Shown here piece after piece: positions 8,467 to 17,382 of a stretch of 36,895 bases of DNA. The first letter of the stretch is position 1; every line of letters starts with the position of its first letter. Source of the stretch: Promethearchaeota archaeon. Lineage in GTDB: Archaea > Asgardarchaeota > Lokiarchaeia > Sigynarchaeales > SOKP01. The translations under genes were made by a program, and so were the position numbers. The notes below the pieces were generated by a model. It had not been told where the DNA came from, searched no databases, and was given only the letters and a program-made list of their open reading frames with translations. The stretch covers positions 1 through 36,895 of the forward strand of contig JAGXNR010000024.1 of the NCBI GenBank assembly GCA_019894875.1, written 5' to 3'.

Positions 8467-9990
8467 CTATGACATAGCAAGACGCTTAGGATAACGACTT
8501 TGAGCATTTAAATTCTCATGCAACAACTTCTCGACGAGAGTATGACGTATTTCTTTATAATTTTCATCAAACCATAAATTATGTAATTCATTTGGATCTT
8601 TTTTGCGATTAAATAGATCTCCATATCCAGGTAAACGATTATAAATTGTCAATTTATACTCGTCAGTAATAAGATGTCTCAACCTTATTTTAAGTTTAAA
8701 TTGTTCTATTTCTTCATCATGTTCAACCAAGCAAAAGTCTCTTACCTTTTCTGATGGATCTGTTAGAATTGGGGTTAAATCATCTCCTTGCATATCCGGC
8801 GGCTGAGTTTCTTTTGGAATATTCAAAAGATTTAAGATTGTTTTAGAAATATCAATTGAACTTGCTAGTGAATCTGTTATTGCAGGTTTTGTGACTCCTG
8901 GGACTTTCCAAATAAAAGGGACATTCAAAATACCATTAAAAGGACAAGGTCCTTTTAAGATCATTCCATGATCACCCATTAAATCCCCATGATCACTTGT
9001 ATAGATAACCATTGTATTATCCGATAAACCAAATTTTTCTAAGGCAGTTAAAATTTGACCAATACTGTTGTCTATCATCACTACAGAACCATATGTAGCA
9101 GCAATGAAGTCTTTCGCTTCTTCTTCATTAGTTATTCGCAATATCATCCCGCGAACAAAAGGATTATCTAAATTTTTCCCCAAAAAAGGGTGTTTTTTTA
9201 CATTATCAATGTCTTTAAAACTCTGAGGTAATTTAATATCCTTTGGTTTATACATATCATAATATTTACCTGGAGGACACACGGGGTGATGTGGATCAGG
9301 ATAGGAGACATTTAAAAAGAAAGGATTATCTCCATATTTCCCATTAGAATATTCTTCAAGAAAATTAATAGCTTGCTCATTAATATAAGATGTAGGAAAT
9401 AATTCTTCTGGGATTTCTGTTCTATAAGACATCTTACCGAAAAAACCTTTAGATTTCTCTCTTATAATTGGTAGATATTCTGGGCTTTTTTCTTCTAGCC
9501 AATCAAAATAATGACCAGAACATATATCCCCATGCCCAACAACCAGATTTACTTCTTTAAATCCATAATATGGTAGTGGTAGGTTTTCTTTCATTTTATC
9601 ATGATATTTCTCACTTAACCAATGGCCTGCACTCTCAGCAGATCTAGCAGAATCAACTAGTCGGCGAGTTGAAAACTGTAAATGGATTTTTCCTATGGCT
9701 ATAGTATGATATCCATTATTTAAAAGAGTTTCAGTGAATGTCGGGACTTCTTCAGGTAAGTTCATACCCGCAGTTCTGACACCATGCATGTTAGGGTAAA
9801 GACCAGTAAAAATACTTGCTCTATTTGGCATACATATGGGATTTGCTACATAAGCAGAAGTAAATCGGACTCCTTCGCTTGCCAATTTATCCAGGTTTGG
9901 CGTTTTTAGGGTTGTATTTCCCGCACAAGACATATGGTCAGATCGATGTTGATCTGTTATGATAAAAAGCACATTCATTCTATCACTCAT
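8467..9990 (-). CDS. Cytoplasmic type I sulfatase (Cys-type), paralogue B
   Basis: Sulfate-ester hydrolase of the same subfamily as the gene at 6197-7699. The formylglycine motif is again Cys53-M-P-N-R57 once the start is set at ATG 9990, giving 507 residues that begin MSDRMNVLFIITDQ, parallel to MSEKMNILFIITDQ in the paralogue. Metal-site motifs are ITDQHRSD and TSDHGDLMGDHG. There is no signal peptide. Start choice: the open frame extends to GTG 9999, but that GTG lies inside the ribosome-binding site AGGTGA (9996-10001), which sits 5 bases before ATG 9990. It is second in the operon, 17 bases after the Fe-S reductase gene. The two paralogues differ most in the middle (about 85-130 and 180-220), which may set substrate choice. 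Confidence 0.9.
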   Translation of the reverse strand: MSDRMNVLFIITDQHRSDHMSCAGNTTLKTPNLDKLASEGVRFTSAYVANPICMPNRASIFTGLYPNMHGVRTAGMNLPEEVPTFTETLLNNGYHTIAIGKIHLQFSTRRLVDSARSAESAGHWLSEKYHDKMKENLPLPYYGFKEVNLVVGHGDICSGHYFDWLEEKSPEYLPIIREKSKGFFGKMSYRTEIPEELFPTSYINEQAINFLEEYSNGKYGDNPFFLNVSYPDPHHPVCPPGKYYDMYKPKDIKLPQSFKDIDNVKKHPFLGKNLDNPFVRGMILRITNEEEAKDFIAATYGSVVMIDNSIGQILTALEKFGLSDNTMVIYTSDHGDLMGDHGMILKGPCPFNGILNVPFIWKVPGVTKPAITDSLASSIDISKTILNLLNIPKETQPPDMQGDDLTPILTDPSEKVRDFCLVEHDEEIEQFKLKIRLRHLITDEYKLTIYNRLPGYGDLFNRKKDPNELHNLWFDENYKEIRHTLVEKLLHENLNAQSRYPKRLAMS

Positions 9991-9995
9991 AATAA

Positions 9996-10001
9996 TCACC
10001 T
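9996..10001 (-). promoter_or_regulatory. Ribosome-binding site AGGTGA for sulfatase B
   Basis: On the minus strand AGGTGA stands 5 bases before ATG 9990 and includes the upstream in-frame GTG (9999), which is therefore unlikely to be the start. Confidence 0.65.
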
Positions 10002-10007
10002 ATTGCT

Positions 10008-11090
10008 TTATGGCATCAAATGAGTGGTATTTGTTTGCTTCCTAATTCTTTTCTTGTAATCTTTATAATAGTGTCTTTGGTGTTTTGGATCCATTTTCTC
10101 AAATTCTTCTTTTGCTTTCTCTGGAGGTAAAACTACAAGCTCACCATTTTCTTTTTGAATAATGCACCCCGAATTTTTTAAGATTTTATAATTTTTCGCG
10201 GTTTCTACATTATCCCCCCAACAAAGTATATTACAGTTACCACAGGTTAGTTGTACTGTACCCATTCCTCCAAAAGAAGATGGGGCATATCCTTTCGAAT
10301 GATCCTGAATTTTTGGTCTTTTCTTCATATGAGTCATTGCAAGCGTAATAAGACGAGTAACCTGACGATTATCTTCAGGATAATCATAACGACCTGGAGA
10401 CCAGGTTGAAAATTTTCCTGATTTATGTAATCCAGAACAACCTCCACATACCAGTTCACACCTGAGCTTATTAAGCCTTTTTGAATATGAAAAAGTATAT
10501 CCTCCAAGGGTTACTGATGTTTCTTCTTCATCAGAAAACATTTCAAAACCACATACCCTTGTACACAGTTTGCACTTATCACAAAAAGATTCTTCTGGGG
10601 GGAGTGGATCGGTAGGTTCTAATTTTGCAGATGTTACGATTCCCCCTAAAATAATCGGTGTTCCAATTCCTTTTATTCCGATACTACCATTCCAACCAAA
10701 AGATCCAACACCAGAACGAGCTGCAAGGTATCTTAATGATAATTCGGGAGGTAAAGATGCTTGCCATCCGGGGACGTCTTCTCTATATTTATTATTTGGG
10801 ATGACACTCATAGCCTTATATCCCTTTTCTCTTAAAAAATCTCTAATGTCTTTAGCTATAATCCAAGCTTTTATATTTGTGTCAATATTGTCTTGTTCAT
10901 GGTCAGCACGCCCATTAGGGAGTTCTTTAGCGAGGAACGGACGGATTAAGTCCTTATTTAAGGGAATGGCAAAACTTACCGCAGATTGAGCTTCCGGTAA
11001 TAAATATGTAATATCTGCACCTGGTGGTCCACCCGCCATGGTTTCCAGAGTGACGAATCCTACTTTTAAAGCACCATGCTCAAGAAGCAT
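10008..11090 (-). CDS. QueG/reductive-dehalogenase-like Fe-S reductase
   Basis: A 360-residue protein related to the Fe-S and corrinoid-binding superfamily of epoxyqueuosine reductase (QueG) and reductive dehalogenases. Typical features are the early segment VGFVTLETMAGGPPG, the SAVSFAIPL strand, the RYLAARSGVGSFGWNGS motif (matching the family AARAGLGxxGKN region), GGIVTSAKLEP and the cluster motif CDKCKLCTRVCGFEMF (about 175-190). A second cysteine set follows (CELVCGGCSGL and CGNCNILCWG). The C-terminal part is longer and unlike canonical QueG, so this is probably a family paralogue with another substrate. It is the first gene of the four-gene operon with two sulfatases, which is unusual company. 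It starts divergently to the glycyl radical enzyme, with 276 bases between. Whether it binds cobalamin cannot be seen. Confidence 0.75.
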   Translation of the reverse strand: MLLEHGALKVGFVTLETMAGGPPGADITYLLPEAQSAVSFAIPLNKDLIRPFLAKELPNGRADHEQDNIDTNIKAWIIAKDIRDFLREKGYKAMSVIPNNKYREDVPGWQASLPPELSLRYLAARSGVGSFGWNGSIGIKGIGTPIILGGIVTSAKLEPTDPLPPEESFCDKCKLCTRVCGFEMFSDEEETSVTLGGYTFSYSKRLNKLRCELVCGGCSGLHKSGKFSTWSPGRYDYPEDNRQVTRLITLAMTHMKKRPKIQDHSKGYAPSSFGGMGTVQLTCGNCNILCWGDNVETAKNYKILKNSGCIIQKENGELVVLPPEKAKEEFEKMDPKHQRHYYKDYKKRIRKQTNTTHLMP

Positions 11091-11366
11091 TTTCTCTATT
11101 TCATCATTTAAAGTAATAAATTATTCACCAAGTTTGAAAAGAGTTTAATTAATATATTTGAAAAATTTAATTTGTTATTACTGATATTTGATGTTTTGTT
11201 TAAAAAATATTTTGCTTTTTCACCGTAGATTGATTTAGTCTTTACAAATATAATGATAATTTTTATACATAATAATAAATACTATAACTTGCCAATATCT
11301 CGATAAAAAGAGTAATGGAAAACATTCTTGAACTAGTTTTAATAGAAGATCTCAAACATAAATTCG

Positions 11367-13739
11367 GTGGCTGATAAGTTGAATGAACGAATAAAGAAAT
11401 TAAGAACTCAGAGCCGTAAGGCAGTTCCTTACCTTTCTTTGGAACGTGCATCATTAATAACTGATTTCTTTAAAACGGGAGCCGCACATAAATTTTCTGC
11501 ACCGATCGCGAGGGCAAAAGCTTTAGAATACATCTTAGAAAATAAAAAGATTTGTATTAATGAAGGAGAATTAATTGTCGGAGAACGTGGTCCAGAACCA
11601 AAAGCAACCTCAACATACCCCGAAGTATGTTCTCATAGCCTAAAGGATTTAGAAATCTTAAATACTCGGAAGAAAATATCATTTAAGGTATCTGAAGAGG
11701 TTCGACAGAAAACAAAGGATGTAATTATTCCCTTTTGGAAAGGGAAATCAATTAGAGATAAAATCTTTACTCAAGTTGACCAAGATTGGATAGATGCTTA
11801 TGATTCTGGAGTTTTTACAGAATTTATGGAACAGAGAGCACCGGGACATACAGTTGGCGGTAGAAATATATGGAAAAAGGGATTTTTGGATTTTAAAAAA
11901 GAAATAAAAGAAAGCATTGAAAATTTGGATTTTTATAATGATCCTGAAGCGTTTCATAAAAGAGAACAACTTCACGCTATGGATATAACAGCAGACGCAA
12001 TAATAACATTTGCTAGCAGGTATTCTCAAGAACTGCTTCAATTAACGGAAATCGAAACTAATCCTATGAGACAAGAAGAGCTAAAAAAAATCGCAGAGAT
12101 ATGTACTAAAGTTCCTGCTCATGCCCCTAAAACTTTTTGGGAAGCACTTCAACATTATTGGTTCATTCATTTAGGCGTTATTACCGAATTTAATACGTGG
12201 GATTCCTTCAATCCAGGACGCCTAGATCAGCATTTATACCCTTTCTACAAGAATGATTTAGCGAATGGAATAATAACAGAAGAAAGAGCTATCGAATTAC
12301 TTCAAGCTTTTTGGATAAAGTTTAACAACCAACCAGCGCCTCCTAAAGTTGGCATAACTGCAGAAGAAAGCAATACTTACACGGATTTCTGCAATATAAA
12401 TATAGGTGGGGTTAAAGAGGATGGGTCCGATGGGGTTAATGAAATTTCATATATGCTATTGGATGTAATTGAAGAAATGAGAATATTACAACCAAGTAGT
12501 AATGTTCAAATTAGTTCTAAAACCCCTGCAGAATTCTTAGAACGAGCCCTTGAAATAGTGAAAACTGGTTTTGGACAACCCTCAATATTCAACTGCGATG
12601 CTATATGTAAAGAATTAACAAGCCAAGGTAAATCAATTATAGACGCTCGTAATGGAGGTGCAAGTGGATGTGTTGAATCTGGTGCTTTTGGTAAAGAAGC
12701 GTTCATCCTGACAGGATACTTTAATTTAGTTAAAATTTTAGAATTAACTCTTCATAATGGTATTGATCCTTTAACAGGAAAGCTGATAGGAATAAAAACA
12801 GGAGATCCTCAAGATTTTAAAAGCTATGATGAGCTTTTTAACGCGTTCTCCAAACAAGTTAAGCATTTTGTGGATATTAAAATTAAGGGTAACCTTATTA
12901 TTGAACGAATTTGGGCAGGAAATCCGGCTCCTTTCCTCTCAATAATAATTGAAGATTGCATAAAGACTGGAAAGGATTATAATGATGGTGGAGCACGATA
13001 TAATACATCATATATTCAAATAGTAGGTATGGGTACTATAACAGATTGCTTAACTTCTATAAAGTATAATGTATTTGAGAAAGAAATAATGTCAATGGGA
13101 GAATTACTCAAGGCTTTAGATGATAATTTTAATGGTCATGACATAATTCAACAAAAATTAATTAACAAAACTCCCAAGTATGGAAATGACGAGGACTATG
13201 CTGATTTATTAACTGGGGATGTTTTTGAAATGGTTTACAATGCTATTAATGATCGTCTTAATACAAGAGGAGGTGTCCATCGTATTAATTTATTACCTAC
13301 AACTGTTCATGTTTACTTTGGTCAAGTAACCGGAGCTACTCCAGATGGGCGTAACGCATACACTCCTCTATCTGAAGGGATCTCTCCTGTTCAAGGAATG
13401 GATACCAATGGTCCTACTGCGGTGATTAAATCAGCAGCTAAAATCGATCATTTAAGGACCGGAGGAACTTTATTGAACCAGAAATTTACTCCACATTTTT
13501 TTTCTGATCGGAATAGAATCAAACAAATAGCTAATTTAATTAGAGTATACTTCAATATGGATGGTCATCATATTCAATATAATGTCATATCAGCAGAGAC
13601 TTTACGAGCTGCGCAAAAGCATCCAGAAAGATTTGGAAATTTAATTGTACGAGTAGCGGGATATAGTGATTATTTCAATAATCTGGTGCCTGATTTACAA
13701 GATGAAATTATTAAAAGAACTGAGCATACTTTAATTTAG
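11367..13739 (+). CDS. hypD: Glycyl radical enzyme, trans-4-hydroxy-L-proline dehydratase-like (HypD)
   Basis: Predicted to dehydrate trans-4-hydroxy-L-proline to pyrroline-5-carboxylate by radical chemistry. The 790 residues run colinear with clostridial HypD (789). Visible are the FMEQRAPGHTVGG segment, FNNQPAPPKVGIT, Asp340 in YTDF, the thiyl Cys435 and base Glu437 in SGCVESGAFGKEA, Tyr451 in LTGYFN, Thr645/646 in LPTTVHVYFG, and the glycyl radical Gly765 in RVAGYSDYFNN. As I recall the HypD structure, its key residues are Asp339, Cys434, Glu436, Tyr450, Thr645 and Gly765, so all are kept with at most a one-residue offset. The start is GTG 11367; TTG 11379 is an alternative with better spacing to GGTGG. 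No radical-SAM activase or ProC is in the window. Other dehydratases of the clade are possible but less likely. Confidence 0.87.
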   Translation: MADKLNERIKKLRTQSRKAVPYLSLERASLITDFFKTGAAHKFSAPIARAKALEYILENKKICINEGELIVGERGPEPKATSTYPEVCSHSLKDLEILNTRKKISFKVSEEVRQKTKDVIIPFWKGKSIRDKIFTQVDQDWIDAYDSGVFTEFMEQRAPGHTVGGRNIWKKGFLDFKKEIKESIENLDFYNDPEAFHKREQLHAMDITADAIITFASRYSQELLQLTEIETNPMRQEELKKIAEICTKVPAHAPKTFWEALQHYWFIHLGVITEFNTWDSFNPGRLDQHLYPFYKNDLANGIITEERAIELLQAFWIKFNNQPAPPKVGITAEESNTYTDFCNINIGGVKEDGSDGVNEISYMLLDVIEEMRILQPSSNVQISSKTPAEFLERALEIVKTGFGQPSIFNCDAICKELTSQGKSIIDARNGGASGCVESGAFGKEAFILTGYFNLVKILELTLHNGIDPLTGKLIGIKTGDPQDFKSYDELFNAFSKQVKHFVDIKIKGNLIIERIWAGNPAPFLSIIIEDCIKTGKDYNDGGARYNTSYIQIVGMGTITDCLTSIKYNVFEKEIMSMGELLKALDDNFNGHDIIQQKLINKTPKYGNDEDYADLLTGDVFEMVYNAINDRLNTRGGVHRINLLPTTVHVYFGQVTGATPDGRNAYTPLSEGISPVQGMDTNGPTAVIKSAAKIDHLRTGGTLLNQKFTPHFFSDRNRIKQIANLIRVYFNMDGHHIQYNVISAETLRAAQKHPERFGNLIVRVAGYSDYFNNLVPDLQDEIIKRTEHTLI

Positions 13740-13946
13740 TTTAGGTTCTTATTTGTAACAAAAAATATTTAAGAATTTAGAAAAGAGAGAGAAATAATTA
13801 CCATTTTTATTAATATTATTAAATTTGTTCTTCCGTCTTTTTCTCTTTGCTAAGATATAAATTGAAGAAGTCTTATTAGTTGAGTGTAATAATAGACTTA
13901 ATAACAATAGCTTTAGTTAACATACACTTGTTAATAAATCTCTAAG

Positions 13947-14984
13947 GTGTTTATCATCGAACACATCTCTGTCGACAATAATTCTTATTTCGCACTCCTC
14001 AATCTGCTTAAAGGTAAGACTGGATTAAATTTTGAATATTACAATAGACCATTCATCGAGAAAAGAATAAAAGCTCGAATGATTAGGGTTAAATGTACTA
14101 CTTTTGATGACTATTTTAATTATATTTCTGGAAGAAGAGAAGAAGTTAAGAAATTTGTTGATGGATTTACAGTAAATTATACTTTTTTTTTAGGGATTAT
14201 GATGTTTTTGAAACTCTTCAAGATTTATTTATCCATGGTTTAAAAGTGAGCAGAAAAGATGTAAAGAGTGATATTAGACCAGATCCATCTAAGTTAGATA
14301 AATTTAGAACAAAAGCCAATGCTGCGAAAAATTCAGTTAAAAATAGGCATTTAAGTTATAGACCAGAGCGAAGTTATATTGATATTTTTCTTTTTCTGAA
14401 TCAGTTATCATACTTTCAAAAAATGAAGAAACCAAGAAATGCGGAAAATAGTATTAATATCTGGTCTTGTCCGTGTGCTACTGGGGAAGAACCTTATTCA
14501 ATTGCGATGATTTTAGATAACCTTGAAAGTCAAGCCCCTCGGCTTCCCTAAATATAAGATAATTGCGTCTGATATAGCTCATGAAGCTATTGAAAAAGCT
14601 AAAATAGGGCTTTACACAAACGATTCTATGAAACAAATCTCAGATTTTTATGAAAATAAATTTTTTACCAAACAGAAAACACGTGTGGGCTATTCAAATT
14701 TGATAAAGGAGAGTATCAAAAAGAAAGTCGAATTCGTTGAGGAGGATGTGACACAAGGGCATAAAAAGCCTTATCGCTATGATATAATCTTCTGTAGATA
14801 TCTTCTAATATATTTTAACCGAGAAAATAGGCATAAATTTTTAAAAATCCTTGAGGATCACTTAGTTGAAAATGGTATATTGATTTTAGGAAAAACAGAA
14901 ACATTATTTGATTCATGGGGTTCGCTAAAGCTCATCGATTCAAGAAATCGAATCTACTTTAAGTCTCATTCTAATCTGTACTAA
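13947..14984 (+). pseudogene. CheR-type protein-glutamate methyltransferase, split by two frameshifts
   Basis: Three consecutive reading frames together encode one CheR-like SAM-dependent methyltransferase. Frame 1 (13947-about 14190, GTG start) is the CheR N-terminal domain (TGLNFEYYNRPFIEKRIKARM). It breaks at a run of nine T (14183-14191). Adding one T restores VNYTFFFRDYDVFETLQDL, the CheR VNxTxFFRD motif. Frame 2 runs to 14551 and has the SAM motif CATGEEPYSIAMIL. A second change between 14523 and 14548, perhaps in CCCC at 14535-14538, leads into frame 3 (FPKYKIIASDI, then CRYLLIYF) ending at 14984. The restored protein would be about 345 residues, longer than usual CheR (about 270-290), with extra basic residues between FFRD and CATGEE. 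No chemotaxis genes are nearby. It is either a true pseudogene or an assembly error in homopolymers. Confidence 0.82.
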
Positions 14985-15002
14985 AATTTAAGTAAACTCC
15001 AA

Positions 15003-15770
15003 TTAGAAAATAAATGGAATTAGTGCTTTACGATCTTTAGGGTAATTCTCAAACGTTTCCTTATACCATATGTGATTAGAACGTGCTCTAGGAGCTAGAT
15101 TTGCAAACGTCCACAACGCAAAAATCAATCCAGGAAAACTCCAGGTCATGATAGCCCATCCTGTCCATTCAGTAATCTCACCAAAATAGCTAGGAGAACT
15201 TACGTAACGAAACATACCCCCATAGGGTATTTTATAATCGTATTCACCAGGTTCTCGTAAATTGCGCACAATATGATCTGAGTGAAGATTTATAATAAAC
15301 CCACAACAGAAAATTAAAATACCTGTGATAAATAATGGATGTACAATCCAGCTTGGTGAATAATCAGGAGAAAGTGTATAAATCCATTTGGCTTGAATAT
15401 ATGCATTTATACTATTGAAGATTATTCCCATCAAGATAATTGTGATAGGCATTGGTTCTGTACCACGAATTAACAGTGGAAATATAAATGTTCGTTGACA
15501 ATAATGCAACATCCATATAAACATAAATATTAAGGGTACTAAGTCTGTCTTTCGATTTCCTTTAAGATAATAGTAAAGATAAATAATAACCGTTGGCAGT
15601 TCCATTATAAACCAACCAAGCTTATTATTTATTGTTGGACCCCATTTCTTACTCAAGTGTTGTCCATATCCGGCAGTTATAAATAATAATACAATAAAAA
15701 ATAAGACAGATGAAAATCCAAAACTCAACAAAATAAGATTAAATAAAACATACTCATTCATTTTTTTCAC
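15003..15770 (-). CDS. Steroid 5-alpha-reductase (SRD5A1/2-type) homologue, membrane reductase
   Basis: Multi-pass membrane enzyme of the 3-oxo-5-alpha-steroid 4-dehydrogenase family, which reduces an enone double bond with NADPH. The 255-residue length equals the human enzymes (254-259). The C-terminal half carries the family signature almost unbroken: NLHSDHIVRNLREPGE, YKIPYGGMFRYVSSP, YFGEITEWTGWAIMTWS, NLAPRARSNHIWY and YPKDRKALIPFIF at the very end. Glu57 (MELP) and Tyr90 (HYCQRTF) match the catalytic Glu57/Tyr91 pair of SRD5A2. The frame opens at GTG 15770; ATG 15761 overlaps the stop of the upstream transporter gene (ATGAATGA), so translation is probably coupled. The natural substrate in an archaeon is unknown: a polyprenyl or isoprenoid enone, or an environmental steroid, are the options. 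Confidence 0.9.
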   Translation of the reverse strand: MKKMNEYVLFNLILLSFGFSSVLFFIVLLFITAGYGQHLSKKWGPTINNKLGWFIMELPTVIIYLYYYLKGNRKTDLVPLIFMFIWMLHYCQRTFIFPLLIRGTEPMPITIILMGIIFNSINAYIQAKWIYTLSPDYSPSWIVHPLFITGILIFCCGFIINLHSDHIVRNLREPGEYDYKIPYGGMFRYVSSPSYFGEITEWTGWAIMTWSFPGLIFALWTFANLAPRARSNHIWYKETFENYPKDRKALIPFIF

Positions 15771-17259
15771 TTTGATTATTATGTTTTGAATCTAATAAAA
15801 CAGCTCTTTCTTCCAAAATCAATGAGATTACTTTCTTATCTTTCTGATACCATTTAATGCTTATTGCCCATAAAATTATCCCTGGTAATGCGAAAATCCC
15901 TATGATTAGAGCCACAAGCTGGTAATTGTTTCCAGAGATTTGAATAAAAATGCCTGTTATCAATGGTCCTGACCCCCAACCAATTGCTTCTAATAAACGA
16001 TTAAAAGAAACAACCTGTCCTTGAGCTTCTGGTAAATTAATTTGCTGTAAAACGGGTGGTTGGTTAATTTCATATAATGAAGAAATCGAGGATGATGCGG
16101 ACTCAATTATCCCTGTAAGCCATACTATTGGGAAAGAAAAAAATAAAGCTATGTTTTTTCCTTCTTCTATTGTGAAGTGGGGGAGAGGAATATAAAAAAT
16201 CAATACAAAAGTCAAAGTACCCGCGCTCAACGCAATTATAATTGAATATATTCTCGCTATATCATTTTTCTTAGATAACTTATCTGATAATTTTGCTAGA
16301 AGAAGTTTCAAAAATATTCCAACTGTTAATCCAAAGAAAGCTAAGAATGCACCAGTGACAAAAGGAGAGAAGTTGTGAGGTTCAGTTTGAATATATGGTA
16401 AGAATAAAATTGTTAAACTTCCCATGAATACGCTTGTAAATATTCCCTCAACTAAGGCAACTATGTTAGTTTTACTGAATATTGTTTTCCGCATCATTTT
16501 GAGATCTAATTGAAAATCATATGATATCGCATCATCCTTGAGAACTTCAGAAAGTTCTCTTCGCAAAACACCTCTCTTAGGCTCTTTGATTGTTAGAAAC
16601 ATTAAGAAACCAAATAGAATTATACCAATTCCAACCAAAACAAAAAAGATACGCCATAAATCTAATAATACTAATAATCCGGTTAACACAAAACCATTTA
16701 ATCGAAAAATAGATCGAATAATATTTCGTATGCCAAAAAAACGAGACCTAGAATTCAAAGGGATTAAATCGTTTGAAAGAGAAGCTATTGTTGGATAATT
16801 ACCCCCAGCAGAGATACCAATCATAAATGTAAAAATGTAAAAATATACCCATGAAGATATTCCTAACCCGACAATAGTAAAACTCAACATTATCATACAA
16901 GTTCCTCGAATAATTGAGATCAGCAGCAAAATTTTTGTCCGGTTGAATTTGTCAATAAGACGTCCAAATAATAATCCTGCTACAGAATTTGTCCAGAACA
17001 TTGAAGTTATCATAAATCCCATTTCCAGAGCATGATAAGGTTCACTAGGCCAAAATAGGGATGATAGGGGCACAACTAAAATAAAAATCCCACTAAATGC
17101 TAGTGAAAAGAATCCTGTTAATGAAAATAAAGCCCAAAAAGATTTGAGAAGGTAGATATTAGATAAATCAGAATCTGTTTTTCCCATAGTAGTCGAATTT
17201 TTCCTAATTATCATTTTAAATTCATTTTGAGTTTTTAATTTAATCTTTCTTTTTGTCAT
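15754..17259 (-). CDS. Major facilitator superfamily transporter
   Basis: A 501-residue membrane protein with about twelve hydrophobic segments and an MFS loop 2-3 motif of the form FGRLIDKFNRTKILLL (about 98-113). Large cytoplasmic loop around 225-265 separates the two six-helix halves. N-terminus has about 35 polar residues before the first helix; a later ATG (Met16 or Met25) could be the true start. The gene overlaps the downstream 5-alpha-reductase homologue by a few bases (stop TGA at 15754-15756), which strongly suggests one transcript and possibly a shared substrate. I cannot assign the substrate or direction of transport. Confidence 0.85.
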   Translation of the reverse strand: MTKRKIKLKTQNEFKMIIRKNSTTMGKTDSDLSNIYLLKSFWALFSLTGFFSLAFSGIFILVVPLSSLFWPSEPYHALEMGFMITSMFWTNSVAGLLFGRLIDKFNRTKILLLISIIRGTCMIMLSFTIVGLGISSWVYFYIFTFMIGISAGGNYPTIASLSNDLIPLNSRSRFFGIRNIIRSIFRLNGFVLTGLLVLLDLWRIFFVLVGIGIILFGFLMFLTIKEPKRGVLRRELSEVLKDDAISYDFQLDLKMMRKTIFSKTNIVALVEGIFTSVFMGSLTILFLPYIQTEPHNFSPFVTGAFLAFFGLTVGIFLKLLLAKLSDKLSKKNDIARIYSIIIALSAGTLTFVLIFYIPLPHFTIEEGKNIALFFSFPIVWLTGIIESASSSISSLYEINQPPVLQQINLPEAQGQVVSFNRLLEAIGWGSGPLITGIFIQISGNNYQLVALIIGIFALPGIILWAISIKWYQKDKKVISLILEERAVLLDSKHNNQSEKNE

Positions 17260-17382
17260 TAAAGTAAAAGGATGAGATATTTAGGAGGTTTCACTATTTT
17301 ATAATTTAACTTTAAAACATAATAATCATTTTTAGCTCTATCATCGCATAAAAACAAATATTATAAAGCAGAAGATAAACTA

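Noticed and set aside
10570..10989. A 139-codon plus-strand open frame
   Set aside because: It lies wholly inside the QueG-like gene on the other strand, has a proline/serine-rich antisense look and no family signature.
11748..12041. A 97-codon minus-strand open frame
   Set aside because: It lies antisense to the conserved glycyl radical enzyme and is Cys/Phe/Ile-rich, as antisense frames of AT-rich genes tend to be.
14246..14551. A separate small gene of 101 codons
   Set aside because: Its frame continues upstream into the CheR FFRD motif and holds the CheR SAM motif, so it is the middle piece of the broken CheR gene.
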